From positions 1 to 16,821 of the forward strand of contig JBFKOW010000069.1 in NCBI GenBank assembly GCA_041628615.1: DNA of 16,821 nt, given 5' to 3'. This stretch comes from JAMWZF01 sp041628615 (lineage in GTDB: Bacteria > Pseudomonadota > Alphaproteobacteria > Rhodobacterales > Rhodobacteraceae). Below the pieces are notes generated by a model. That model had not been told where the DNA came from, ran no database searches, and saw only the letters and a list, made by a program, of their open reading frames with translations. The position numbers and the translations under genes are program-made. This document shows, piece by piece, positions 7,414-14,423 of this stretch. The stretch's first letter is position 1. Each line of letters starts with the position of its first letter.

Positions 7414-8643
7414 ATGCGCACGATGCCCCTCTCCGAAGCCGCGTCCCTGCCGGTCTGGCGCCGGCCCATCGCCCTGCTGTTCCTGATGGCGATGGCGATG
7501 CCGGTGGCCTTCGCGACGTGGTCGGCCCTGCTCAACAACTGGGTGATCGAGGCGGCCAATTTCGACGGCGGCGATATCGGCCTGCTGCACACGGTGCGCG
7601 AGATCCCGGGATTCCTCGCCGTGGGCGTGCTGGCGGTGCTGCTGGTGATGCGCGAACAGGTGCTGGCGGTGGTGTCGCTCGGGCTTCTGGGGATCGCCAC
7701 CGCGCTTACCGCGCAGTTCCCGTCGATGGCGGGGATCCTGACCATCACGCTCCTGTCGTCGATCGGGTTCCACTACTACGAGACGGTGAACCAGTCGCTG
7801 CAATTGCAGTGGATCGACAAGCTGCGCGCGCCGCAGATGCTCGGCTGGATCGTCGCCGCCGGGTCGGGCGCGACGCTGGTGGCCTATGTCCTGATCGTGC
7901 TGACCTGGGAGGCGCTGGGGCTGACCTACGCGCAGGTCTACTGGATCGCCGGCGGGTTCACCGCGCTGGTCGCGCTCTACTGCCACCTCGCCTATCCGCA
8001 GTTCGAGGCGCCCACCCCGCAGTCCAAGCGCATGGTCCTGCGCCGCCGCTACTGGCTCTACTACGCGCTGCAGTTCATGTCGGGCGCGCGGCGGCAGATC
8101 TTCGTGGTCTTCGCCGGGTTCATGATGGTCGAGAAGTTCGGCTGGGAGGTGCACCAGGTCACCGCGCTGTTCCTCATCAACCTGATCGCCAACATGGTCT
8201 TTGCGCCGCTGATCGGCCGGATGGTGCAGGTCTGGGGCGAGCGGCGGGCGCTGATCCTCGAATATGCCGGGCTGGTCTGCGTGTTCCTCGCCTATGGCGG
8301 GGTCTACTGGTTCGGCTGGGGCATGGCCGTGGCGGCGGCGCTCTACGTCCTCGACCACCTGTTCTTCGCGATGGCGCTGGCGCTCAAGACCTATTTCCAG
8401 AAGATCGCCGACCCGGCGGACATCGCCCCGACCGCCGCCGTGGCCTTCACCATCAACCACATCGCGGCGGTGTTCCTGCCGGTGGCGCTGGGGCTGCTCT
8501 GGCTGGTCTCTCCGGCGGCGGTGTTCGGGCTCGCCGCCGGGATGGCGGGGGTGTCGCTGACGTTGGCGCTGATGATCCCGCGCCACCCCGCGCCCGGTCA
8601 CGAAACGGTGTTCGCGCGGCCCGTCGCCGCGCCTGCGGCATAG
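7414..8643 (+). CDS. MFS transporter
   Basis: This 409-residue integral membrane protein has about twelve hydrophobic spans and the general layout of the major facilitator superfamily. A motif A-like loop, GRMVQVWGERRA, follows the span near NLIANMVFAPLI, as expected at the start of the second half. Conserved-looking aromatic/charged segments include HYYETVNQSLQLQWIDKLRA in the first half and DHLFFAMALALKTYFQKIAD in the second. The substrate cannot be told from sequence. I chose the ATG at 7414 because AAGGG lies eight bases upstream. The frame extends upstream to 7363, but that stretch does not look coding. The gap to the HNH gene is 70 bases. Confidence 0.88.
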   Translation: MRTMPLSEAASLPVWRRPIALLFLMAMAMPVAFATWSALLNNWVIEAANFDGGDIGLLHTVREIPGFLAVGVLAVLLVMREQVLAVVSLGLLGIATALTAQFPSMAGILTITLLSSIGFHYYETVNQSLQLQWIDKLRAPQMLGWIVAAGSGATLVAYVLIVLTWEALGLTYAQVYWIAGGFTALVALYCHLAYPQFEAPTPQSKRMVLRRRYWLYYALQFMSGARRQIFVVFAGFMMVEKFGWEVHQVTALFLINLIANMVFAPLIGRMVQVWGERRALILEYAGLVCVFLAYGGVYWFGWGMAVAAALYVLDHLFFAMALALKTYFQKIADPADIAPTAAVAFTINHIAAVFLPVALGLLWLVSPAAVFGLAAGMAGVSLTLALMIPRHPAPGHETVFARPVAAPAA

Positions 8644-8694
8644 GCAGCGGGCGGTGGCCTGCTATATGTCTGCGGGACAAGCATGGAGGCCGCG

Positions 8695-9348
8695 ATGTTC
8701 GGACTGTTGAACCCGAAGAAGATGGAGATGGTGGCCGAGGCCGAGGCGCTGCCCGGCCGGCCGGACCCGATCCCCACCGCGGAGACCCACCATGTCTTCG
8801 GCCGCCCCCTGACCCGCGCGGTGCCCGACGGCCATGCCGAGGCGCTGGTCGGCATGGGCTGTTTCTGGGGCGTGGAGCGGATGTTCTGGAAGCTGCCGGG
8901 CGTCTGGCTGACGATGGCCGGCTACGCCGGCGGCTACACCCCGAACCCGACCTACGAGGAGGTCTGCTCGGGCCGCACCGGACACAACGAGGTGGTCCGC
9001 ATCGTGTACGACCCGGCGAAGCTGTCCTACGACGAGATCCTGCGCACCTTCTGGGAGGGCCACGACCCGACCCAGGGGATGCGGCAGGGCAACGACCGCG
9101 GCACCCAGTATCGCAGCGGGATCTACGTCTTCGACGCCGCCCAGCGGGCCGCCGCCGAGGCCAGCCGCGACGCGATGGCCCCGCGCCTGCGCGCCGCCGG
9201 GTTCGGCGCGATCACCACCGAGATCGTCGACGCGCCGCCGTTCTACTTCGCCGAGGACTACCACCAGCAGTACCTGTCGAAGAACCCGGCGGGCTATTGC
9301 GGGATCGGCGGAACCGGCGTGACCTGCCCGATCGGCACCGGGGCCTGA
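8695..9348 (+). CDS. msrA: Peptide methionine sulfoxide reductase MsrA
   Basis: MsrA reduces the S-epimer of methionine sulfoxide in proteins and free methionine, with electrons from thioredoxin. The protein has 217 residues and is close in pattern to the E. coli enzyme over its whole length. Catalytic Cys56 is in GCFWGVER. The recycling cysteines are Cys202 (GYCGIGG) and Cys211 (VTCPI). Other family signatures are AGYAGGYTPNPTYEEVCSG, TGHNEVVRI, HDPTQGMRQGNDRGTQYRS and YHQQYLSKNP. An in-frame ATG at 8683 also exists, but its bases form the GGAGG ribosome binding site (8685-8689) of the ATG at 8695, so the latter is the better start. A TATATG-like sequence at 8663-8668 could be a -10 element. 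The P-loop gene follows seven bases after the stop. Confidence 0.96.
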   Translation: MFGLLNPKKMEMVAEAEALPGRPDPIPTAETHHVFGRPLTRAVPDGHAEALVGMGCFWGVERMFWKLPGVWLTMAGYAGGYTPNPTYEEVCSGRTGHNEVVRIVYDPAKLSYDEILRTFWEGHDPTQGMRQGNDRGTQYRSGIYVFDAAQRAAAEASRDAMAPRLRAAGFGAITTEIVDAPPFYFAEDYHQQYLSKNPAGYCGIGGTGVTCPIGTGA

Positions 9349-9355
9349 GCCGGGC

Positions 9356-9871
9356 GTGAGCGGGCGGCGGGTCCATCTCTTCGGGCCATCGGGCGCCGGC
9401 ACCACGACGCTTGGCCGGGCGCTGGCCCAGACCCTCGCGATCCCGCATTTCGACACCGACGATTTCTACTGGGCCCCGACCCCCGAGCCGTTCTGCGTCA
9501 AGCGCCCGGTCGAGGAGAGATTGCGGCTGATGCAGGAGATGTTCCTGCCGCGCGCCGACTGGGTGCTCTCGGGGGCGCTGGAAAGCTGGGGCGGGCCCAT
9601 CGTGCCGCGCTTCACCCTGGCGGTGCGCCTGACCCTCGATCCCGCCGCGCGCGAAGCCAGGCTGCGCGCGCGGGAGGAGCGGCGCGGCCCGCTGACCGAG
9701 GCCAAGCGCGGCTTTCTGTCCTGGGCCCGGGGCTACGAGGCGGGCATTCGCCCCGGCCGGTCCCTTTCGCGGCACCTCGCCTTCGCCGAAACGCTGGCCT
9801 GCCCGGTGCTGGTCCTCGACGGCGGGCGGCCGGTCGACGATCTGACGGCGGAGATCCTCGGGGCGCTGTGA
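9356..9871 (+). CDS. P-loop nucleoside kinase-like protein with atypical Walker A
   Basis: This 171-residue cytoplasmic protein is built like adenylate or shikimate kinases. The N-terminal beta strand and P-loop read VHLFGPSGAGTTTLGRALA. The loop is G10-P-S-G-A-G15-T16-T17, so the usual Walker A lysine is Thr16. HFDTDDFYW (31-39) matches the acidic substrate-site strand of this group. DWVLSGALESWG (69-79) and an Arg-rich lid-like segment (ARLRAREERRGPL, 101-113) follow. I recall a family of AAA/adenylate kinase-like proteins with GSGTTT loops, so the change is probably a family trait and not a local error. The substrate is unknown. The start is GTG at 9356. Close packing suggests co-transcription with msrA. 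Confidence 0.82.
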   Translation: MSGRRVHLFGPSGAGTTTLGRALAQTLAIPHFDTDDFYWAPTPEPFCVKRPVEERLRLMQEMFLPRADWVLSGALESWGGPIVPRFTLAVRLTLDPAAREARLRAREERRGPLTEAKRGFLSWARGYEAGIRPGRSLSRHLAFAETLACPVLVLDGGRPVDDLTAEILGAL

Positions 9872-9923
9872 CCGGGCGCGACGTGTTGACCTTTGCCGCC
9901 GGAGCGGCCACAGGCGGGCTGCC

Positions 9924-10796
9924 ATGACCACGTTCACCGCCCTCACCACGGTCCCGGGAGCCGATGCCGCCGCGGCGCTGGGCGCCGCCCTCGAAGACCT
10001 CGATCCGGCGCCGACCGGCGTGGGCGTGTTCGAACTCGAGGACGGATCGGGGCTGTGGGAAGTCGGCGGCTACTTCACCGAGGCCCCCGATCCCGTCGCG
10101 CTGGCGCTTCTGGCGGCGGCGCACGGGGCGCGGGATTTCGCGGTCTCCGAACTGCCCGAGGTGGACTGGGTCGCCCATGTCCGGCGCGAACTTGCGCCGG
10201 TCCGGGCCGGGCGGTTCCACGTCCACGGCAGCCACGACGCCGACAGCGTGCCGGACGGGGTCTGGCCGCTGCTGGTGGAGGCGGCGATGGCGTTCGGCAC
10301 CGGCCATCACGGGACCACGCTGGGCTGTCTTCTCGCCTTCGACCGGCTGCTGGACGACGGGCTGGCCCCGGCCCGGGTGCTCGATCTCGGCTGCGGCACG
10401 GCGGTGCTGGCGATGGCGGCGGCGCGGGCCCTGCCGGGCGCGACGATCCTCGCCTCGGACATCGACCCGGTGGCGATCGAGGTGACCGAGGCCAACCTGG
10501 CCGCCAACGGCCTGAGCGGGCGGGTGGACGCGCTGGTCGCGGAGGGGCTCGACGCATCCGCGATCGCCGCCGCCGCGCCGTTCGACCTCGTGTTCGCCAA
10601 CATCCTGATGGCGCCGCTGATCGACCTCGCGCCCGGCATCGCCGCGGCCACCGCGCCCGGCGGCCACGCGATCCTCTCGGGGCTGCTGACCGAGCAGGCC
10701 GACACCGTCGCTGCCACCTATGCGGGGGCCGGGTTCGCCGTGGAGGCCAGCGACACCCACGGCGACTGGGCGACGCTCACGCTGCGCCGTCTCTAG
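9924..10796 (+). CDS. prmA: Ribosomal protein L11 methyltransferase PrmA
   Basis: This is an S-adenosylmethionine-dependent enzyme of 290 residues predicted to methylate lysines and the N-terminus of ribosomal protein L11. An N-terminal L11-recognition domain covers about residues 1-90. The catalytic domain begins with the conserved AFGTGHHGTT (123-132) and the SAM-binding motif DLGCGTAVLA (154-163). The acidic strand ASDIDPVA (177-184) and the active-site segment FANILMAPL (224-232) follow. The length is normal. The ATG at 9924 lies 52 bases after the P-loop gene and has no strong ribosome binding site; a TTGACC hexamer at 9886 in the gap lacks a convincing -10 partner. Confidence 0.95.
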   Translation: MTTFTALTTVPGADAAAALGAALEDLDPAPTGVGVFELEDGSGLWEVGGYFTEAPDPVALALLAAAHGARDFAVSELPEVDWVAHVRRELAPVRAGRFHVHGSHDADSVPDGVWPLLVEAAMAFGTGHHGTTLGCLLAFDRLLDDGLAPARVLDLGCGTAVLAMAAARALPGATILASDIDPVAIEVTEANLAANGLSGRVDALVAEGLDASAIAAAAPFDLVFANILMAPLIDLAPGIAAATAPGGHAILSGLLTEQADTVAATYAGAGFAVEASDTHGDWATLTLRRL

Positions 10797-10886
10797 GGGC
10801 GCGGGCCGGGGCCAATCGCCCAAATATTGCCGGATTGTCGCGCTACGCAGGGCGGACGAGGTGGGGGCCTCGCACCGGAGGCTGTG

Positions 10887-11309
10887 ATGACGCTGGATAC
10901 CCGGGAATTCCAGAGGCGTGTCGCCCGGATCGAAAAGCACAAGCTCGCCATGGCGGAGCACGGCGCACGCAAGCGGGTCGGCAAGGACGGGCTGGTGGAA
11001 TTCGTGCCCAAGGGCGGGCCGCTGCGGCTGCGGTTCCCGTGGCGGGCGCTGGTGCTGCTCGCCGTGTTCCTGTTCGCCGGGAAGGTCGGGATCTTCCGAG
11101 CCCTCGGCCCCGAGGCTTATTCGGCCAAGCTCGCGGGTCTCGAGCAGGGCACCCAGGTGGACCAGATCGGCGCCCGGATCATGCAGGTCGATCCGGCCAC
11201 CCGGTGGGTGTCGGACCGGATCGACGCTGTCATGGGACAGATCCGGCCGGCGGTGACCGCCGCGCCGGAAGCGCAGGAAGAAGCGCCCGCCGAGGCCGCC
11301 TCGGGCTGA
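10887..11309 (+). CDS. Small single-span membrane protein, hypothetical
   Basis: This 140-residue protein of unknown function has one clear hydrophobic span at about 53-71 (RALVLLAVFLFAGKVGIF). A basic N-terminal region (RRVARIEKHKL, GARKRVGK) precedes it, and a polar region ending in an Ala/Glu-rich tail follows. The positive-inside rule predicts a cytoplasmic N-terminus and a periplasmic C-terminus. The ATG at 10887 has CGGAGG (10876-10881) five bases upstream. The frame is open back to 10827, but that part lacks a ribosome binding site. It follows prmA after 90 bases and converges on the DUF1127 gene with 16 bases between stops. Nothing in it names a family. Confidence 0.8.
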   Translation: MTLDTREFQRRVARIEKHKLAMAEHGARKRVGKDGLVEFVPKGGPLRLRFPWRALVLLAVFLFAGKVGIFRALGPEAYSAKLAGLEQGTQVDQIGARIMQVDPATRWVSDRIDAVMGQIRPAVTAAPEAQEEAPAEAASG

Positions 11310-11325
11310 CCCGGGGCGCGGCCGC

Positions 11326-11529
11326 TCAGCGGCGGCCGTCCAGCGCGTCGAGGTCGCTGCGGCTCAGCCCGATATCGTCAAGCTCGCGGTCGCTGAGCTT
11401 GCTCAGCGCCTTGTAGGTGGCGCGGTTGTCGGCCCAGGTGGCGACGGACCCGAAGGTATCGGCCCAGAACCGGGCGAAGAGCCCGGGACGGACGGTGCCG
11501 ACGGGGCGGAAGGTGTCGAATGCGGCCAT
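11326..11529 (-). CDS. DUF1127 small protein
   Basis: This 67-residue protein has the C-terminal DUF1127 motif: LSKLSDRELDDIGLSRSDLD (residues 43-62). Small DUF1127 proteins are common in alphaproteobacteria, often with an Arg-rich or Leu-rich helix-turn-helix-like tail. Some affect RNA turnover and phosphate or stress responses, but the function of this one is unknown. The ATG at 11529 has AAGGAGA seven bases upstream, one of the best ribosome binding sites in the window. A CTGC-N3-GCAG inverted repeat lies about 125 bases upstream of the start and may control it. A short inverted repeat, GCCGC-TCA-GCGGC (11321-11333), covers the stop codon. Confidence 0.94.
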   Translation of the reverse strand: MAAFDTFRPVGTVRPGLFARFWADTFGSVATWADNRATYKALSKLSDRELDDIGLSRSDLDALDGRR

Positions 11530-11653
11530 CGTGTCTCTCCTTTCGGAACTGGTGCCGCCGGAGGTCGCGCCGGCGGATGCATCTACGAATTGCCCGCAGA
11601 TAGGGGGGCGGATCGGCCTCCGCCAGAGCTATTTTTGCATGTGTCCCCTGCTT

Positions 11654-11670
11654 TTTCTGCATAGCAGAAA
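11654..11670. promoter_or_regulatory. CTGC-N3-GCAG inverted repeat, candidate PhaR-type operator
   Basis: TTTCTGC-ATA-GCAGAAA is a perfect 7-base inverted repeat around ATA. Its core, CTGC-N3-GCAG, matches the binding sequence described for PhaR, the polyhydroxyalkanoate-responsive repressor of Rhodobacter and Paracoccus. It lies 125 bases upstream of the DUF1127 start codon and about 220 bases upstream of ruvC, so DUF1127 is the likelier target. The match is seen directly; binding is inferred. No phasin or PHA gene is present in the window. Confidence 0.4.
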
Positions 11671-11830
11671 TCCGCCGTAACCGATTGGGAAAACGACGTT
11701 AACGGCTGGCCGAGTGTCGCGGATCGGCGCCGGAGCGACGGTTTCGAACTGCAGGCCCGCCGACCGGCCGCCGCGGCCCGGCCGCGGCCTGCGGCGGGCG
11801 GTCCGGTCCGGTGCCGCATCGGACTGCGCG

Positions 11831-11858
11831 TTGGACATCTGTTCCCGTTTTGTGCTAG
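11831..11858 (+). promoter_or_regulatory. Predicted ruvC promoter
   Basis: TTGGAC (11831-11836) and TGCTAG (11853-11858) are separated by 16 bases, a reasonable sigma-70-type promoter. Transcription would begin near 11865, leaving a leader of about 25 bases before the ruvC ATG at 11891. This argues against the in-frame ATG at 11861 being used. The candidate LexA box covers the spacer and part of the -10 element. Confidence 0.5.
11841..11855 (+). promoter_or_regulatory. Candidate LexA (SOS) box upstream of ruvC
   Basis: GTTC-CCGTTTT-GTGC matches the alphaproteobacterial SOS box GTTC-N7-GTTC at seven of eight fixed positions; the only difference is the third base of the second half-site. Its place over the promoter spacer and -10 region is right for a repressor, and it ends 35 bases before ruvC. 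The ruv genes are SOS-controlled in many bacteria. Control by LexA is therefore likely but not proven. Confidence 0.5.
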
Positions 11859-11890
11859 CGATGGGCAAAACAACGCGAACGGGGCGGCAG

Positions 11891-12397
11891 ATGCGGGTGT
11901 TGGGAATCGATCCGGGGCTGAGGTGCACCGGCTGGGGGGTGATCGCGCTCGACGGGGCGCGGCTGGCCCATGTCGCCCACGGCACCTGCACGTCGCACGC
12001 CTCCGACAGCCTCGCCACCCGCCTGCACCGGCTGCACGACCAGTTGACGGCGGTCCTTGCCGCGCACCGGCCCGAGGCGGCGGCGATCGAACAGACCTTC
12101 GTGAACCGGGACGGGGCGGGAACGCTGAAGCTGGGGCAGGCGCGGGGCGTGGCCCTGCTGGCGCTGGCGCAGGCCGGGCTCGACCCCGGCGAATACGCCC
12201 CCAATGCGGTCAAGAAGGCGGTGGTCGGCGTCGGCCACGCCGACAAGGCGCAGATCGCCCACATGGTCGCGGTGCAGCTGGCCGGGGTGCGCGCTGCCGG
12301 GCCCGACGCCGCCGATGCGCTGGCGGTGGCGATCTGCCATGCCCATCACCTGCAATCGGCCCGCGCCGTCGCGGTCCGGGCGAGGGCGGCGGGATGA
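11891..12397 (+). CDS. ruvC: Holliday junction resolvase RuvC
   Basis: This 168-residue endonuclease cuts Holliday junctions symmetrically, working with the RuvAB branch-migration motor. The four acidic catalytic residues are present: D7 (GIDPGL), E67 (AAIEQTF), D139 and D142 (GPDAADALAVAICH). The NAVKKAVVGVGHADKAQI segment (105-122) is typical. The ATG at 11891 gives the standard RuvC N-terminus (MRVLGIDPG). Its stop overlaps the ruvA start as ATGA, so ruvC and ruvA are translationally coupled. The promoter upstream carries a candidate LexA box. Confidence 0.96.
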   Translation: MRVLGIDPGLRCTGWGVIALDGARLAHVAHGTCTSHASDSLATRLHRLHDQLTAVLAAHRPEAAAIEQTFVNRDGAGTLKLGQARGVALLALAQAGLDPGEYAPNAVKKAVVGVGHADKAQIAHMVAVQLAGVRAAGPDAADALAVAICHAHHLQSARAVAVRARAAG

Positions 12398-13071
12398 TCG
12401 GGCGGCTCCGGGGCACGCTGGTCGAGCGCGGCGCCGACCAGGTGGTGATCGACGTCGGCGGCGTGGGCTACGTCGTCACCGTGTCCGACCGGGTGCTGGC
12501 CGCCCTGCCGGGAGTGGGCGAAGCGGTGGCGCTGCATACCGAGCTTCTGGTCCGCGAGGACCTGCTGCAACTGTTCGGCTTCCTCACCGTGCAGGAGCGC
12601 GAGTGGCATCGCCTGCTGATGACCGTGCAGGGGATCGGCGCCAAGGCGTCGATGGCGATCCTCGGGGCGCTGGGCGGCGACGGCGTCGGCCGGGCCATCG
12701 CGCTGGGCGACTGGTCCGCGGTGGCCGCGGCCCGCGGCGTCGGGCCGAAGACCGCGCAGCGCGTGGTCCGCGAGTTGAAGGACAAGGCCCCGGCGGTGAT
12801 GGCGATGGGCGCGGGTCCGGCCCCGGCCGCCGGGCGCGCCGCCGCGCCATCCGGGGCCGATCCCGACGCGGTGGTCGAACCCGCCGCGACGCCGCCGCAC
12901 GCCGCCGGCGACAGCGCTGCCGAGGCCGAGGCGCTGTCGGCCCTGACAAACCTCGGTTACGCGCCGGGCGAGGCCGCCTCGGCCGTCGCCGCCGCCGCCG
13001 CGGATGCGCCCGGGGCCGATACCCCGGCGCTGATCCGCGCGGCGCTGCGCCTGCTGGCCCCGGCGGGATGA
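12394..13071 (+). CDS. ruvA: Holliday junction branch migration protein RuvA
   Basis: RuvA binds four-way junctions as a tetramer and loads RuvB. The 225-residue protein has three domains. The OB fold covers about 1-64 (MIGRLRGTLVER, GGVGYVVTVS, HTELLVREDLLQLFGF). Two helix-hairpin-helix motifs lie in about 70-135 (TVQGIGAKASMAIL at 77-90, ARGVGPKTAQRVVREL at 113-128). The small RuvB-binding domain is at about 176-222 (AEALSALTNLGYAPGEA). The Ala/Pro-rich linker (about 134-175) is longer than in E. coli, which makes the protein slightly longer than usual. The start codon overlaps the ruvC stop (ATGA). Confidence 0.96.
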   Translation: MIGRLRGTLVERGADQVVIDVGGVGYVVTVSDRVLAALPGVGEAVALHTELLVREDLLQLFGFLTVQEREWHRLLMTVQGIGAKASMAILGALGGDGVGRAIALGDWSAVAAARGVGPKTAQRVVRELKDKAPAVMAMGAGPAPAAGRAAAPSGADPDAVVEPAATPPHAAGDSAAEAEALSALTNLGYAPGEAASAVAAAAADAPGADTPALIRAALRLLAPAG

Positions 13072-13132
13072 CCCGCCCCGCGCCCCGTCCGGGCCCGTTG
13101 CCTGCACCGCGCCCATCGCACATGGTGCGCCG

Positions 13133-14167
13133 ATGACCACCGACCCCGATCCGACCCTGCGCCCCGCCGCCCAGCCCGGCGAGGATGCGGACCGCGCCCT
13201 GCGCCCCGAGCGGCTGGACGACTTCATCGGCCAGGCGGAGGCGAAGGCCAACCTGCGCGTGTTCATCGAGAGCGCCCGCCGCCGGGCCGTGGCGATGGAT
13301 CACACGCTGTTCCATGGCCCCCCCGGTCTCGGCAAGACGACGCTGGCGCAGATCTTGGCGCGGGAGCTGGGGGTGGGGTTCCGGATGACCTCGGGGCCGG
13401 TGCTGGCGAAGGCCGGCGATCTTGCCGCGATCCTGACCAATCTCGAAGCCCGCGATGTGCTGTTCATCGACGAGATCCACCGCCTGAACCCGGCGGTGGA
13501 GGAGGTGCTCTACCCGGCGCTGGAGGATTTCGAACTGGACCTCGTGATCGGCGAGGGGCCGGCGGCGCGTACGGTGCGGATCGAGTTGCAGCCGTTCACC
13601 CTGATCGGCGCCACGACACGGTTGGGCCTGCTGACCACGCCGCTGCGCGACCGCTTCGGGATCCCGACCCGGCTGACCTTCTACACCGAGGCCGAGTTGC
13701 ACGAGATCGTCACCCGGGGGGCGCGGATGATGGGGGCTCCGGCGACGCCGGAGGGCGCGGCCGAGATCGCCCGCCGCGCGCGCGGCACGCCCCGCATCGC
13801 GGGCCGCCTGCTGCGCCGGGTCGTCGACTTCGCGGTGGTCGAGGGCGACGGCACCGTGACCCGCGAGATCGCCGACCGGGCGCTGACCCGGCTGGGCGTC
13901 GACGGGCTTGGCCTCGACGGCGCGGACCGGCGGTATCTGCGTTTGATCGCAGAGAGTTACGGCGGCGGGCCGGTGGGGGTGGAGACCCTTTCGGCGGCCC
14001 TGTCCGAGGCTCGCGACGCGATCGAGGAGGTGATCGAGCCCTACCTGCTGCAGCAGGGCCTGATCCAGCGCACGCCGCGCGGCCGGACCCTGACACGGGG
14101 CGCCTGGGCGCATCTCGGCCTGCCGCAGCCGGACACCCCCGGAGACCTTTTCGGACCCGCGAAATAG
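13133..14167 (+). CDS. ruvB: Holliday junction DNA helicase RuvB
   Basis: This AAA+ motor of 344 residues drives branch migration with RuvA. Walker A is GPPGLGKT (62-69), Walker B is FIDEIH (111-116), sensor 1 is GATTR (159-163), the arginine finger lies in LRDRFG (R174), and sensor 2 is in the GTPRIAGRLLRRV segment. The winged-helix domain includes ESYGGGPVGVETLSAAL and the conserved end segment PYLLQQGLIQRTPRGR. All family landmarks are intact. The ATG at 13133 is 61 bases after ruvA and has no clear ribosome binding site. A four-codon reading frame (ATG at 13122, encoding MVRR) ends with a TGA that overlaps the ruvB ATG, which could supply ribosomes by coupling. Confidence 0.97.
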   Translation: MTTDPDPTLRPAAQPGEDADRALRPERLDDFIGQAEAKANLRVFIESARRRAVAMDHTLFHGPPGLGKTTLAQILARELGVGFRMTSGPVLAKAGDLAAILTNLEARDVLFIDEIHRLNPAVEEVLYPALEDFELDLVIGEGPAARTVRIELQPFTLIGATTRLGLLTTPLRDRFGIPTRLTFYTEAELHEIVTRGARMMGAPATPEGAAEIARRARGTPRIAGRLLRRVVDFAVVEGDGTVTREIADRALTRLGVDGLGLDGADRRYLRLIAESYGGGPVGVETLSAALSEARDAIEEVIEPYLLQQGLIQRTPRGRTLTRGAWAHLGLPQPDTPGDLFGPAK

Positions 14168-14172
14168 CCGAT

Positions 14173-14423
14173 CGGTATCGCGTCGGTATTCCGTCGGTAT
14201 CGCGCCGGTGCCGGGCCCGTTCCGCCGCCCCGATCGGGCCTGGCGGCGGCAGGCGGTGCACCCGGTCGGCCCCCGGAAACGGCCGGTCGGCATCACGTCG
14301 GTATCACGTCGGTATTCCGTCGGTGTCAGCGCGGTGTCCGGGCGGTGTCGGGGCGCTCCGGCGGGGTGAGACGACCGGTCGGTATCGCGTCGGTATCGCG
14401 TCGGTTTCACGACGGTGCAGCGG
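14173..14423 (+). repeat. Clusters of 11-base tandem direct repeats, consensus CGGTATCRCGT
   Basis: Three clusters of exact 11-base periodicity fill much of the 363-base gap between ruvB and the next gene. Cluster 1 (14173-14216) has four units starting at 14173, 14184, 14195 and 14206. Cluster 2 (14288-14353) has six units starting at 14288, 14299, 14310, 14321, 14332 and 14343. Cluster 3 (14380-14423) has four starting at 14380, 14391, 14402 and 14413. All units begin CGG, and 13 of 14 begin CGGT. Three units are CGGTATCGCGT and one is CGGTATCACGT. Units degrade toward the 3' end of each cluster. Clusters 2 and 3 are each preceded by CCGGT. A single remnant (CGGCATCGGGA) lies at 14480-14490. 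Eleven is not a multiple of three, so this is not a coding repeat. One unit per helical turn suggests stacked protein-binding sites. The sequence between clusters (14217-14287, 14354-14379) and from 14424 to 14530 shows nothing else I can name. Confidence 0.88.

Larger units (their letters stand above)
11530..11890. other. Divergent intergenic region between DUF1127 gene and ruvC
   Basis: No gene is seen in these 361 bases. The region is noticeably richer in A/T around 11580-11700 than its surroundings, as expected for promoters. It contains an inverted repeat GGCGGA-N6-TCCGCC (11607-11624) followed by ATTTTT, the CTGC-N3-GCAG site (11654-11670), and a nearly perfect G/C palindrome, GCCGCGGCC-C-GGCCGCGGC (11770-11788). 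It ends with the ruvC promoter with its overlapping SOS box (11831-11858). The frame of ruvC is open back to 11714, but that stretch looks non-coding. Confidence 0.7.

Noticed and set aside
7201..8601. A 466-residue minus-strand reading frame opposite the MFS gene
   Set aside because: It is extremely rich in Arg, His, Gln and Asp, with no domain. The plus strand encodes a clear membrane transporter.
9886..9914. A prmA promoter with -35 TTGACC
   Set aside because: No acceptable -10 hexamer is found at 16-18 bases from it.
11607..11640. Intrinsic terminator GGCGGA-N6-TCCGCC followed by ATTTTT
   Set aside because: No plus-strand gene ends nearby (the nearest stops 300 bases earlier), and the T-run is separated from the stem by several bases.
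11714..11890. N-terminal extension of RuvC from 11714 or 11861
   Set aside because: RuvC proteins begin at the MRVLGIDPG-type strand, and the predicted promoter and transcript start lie inside the extension.
14173..14423. CRISPR array
   Set aside because: The 11-base units follow each other directly without spacers, and no cas gene is present.
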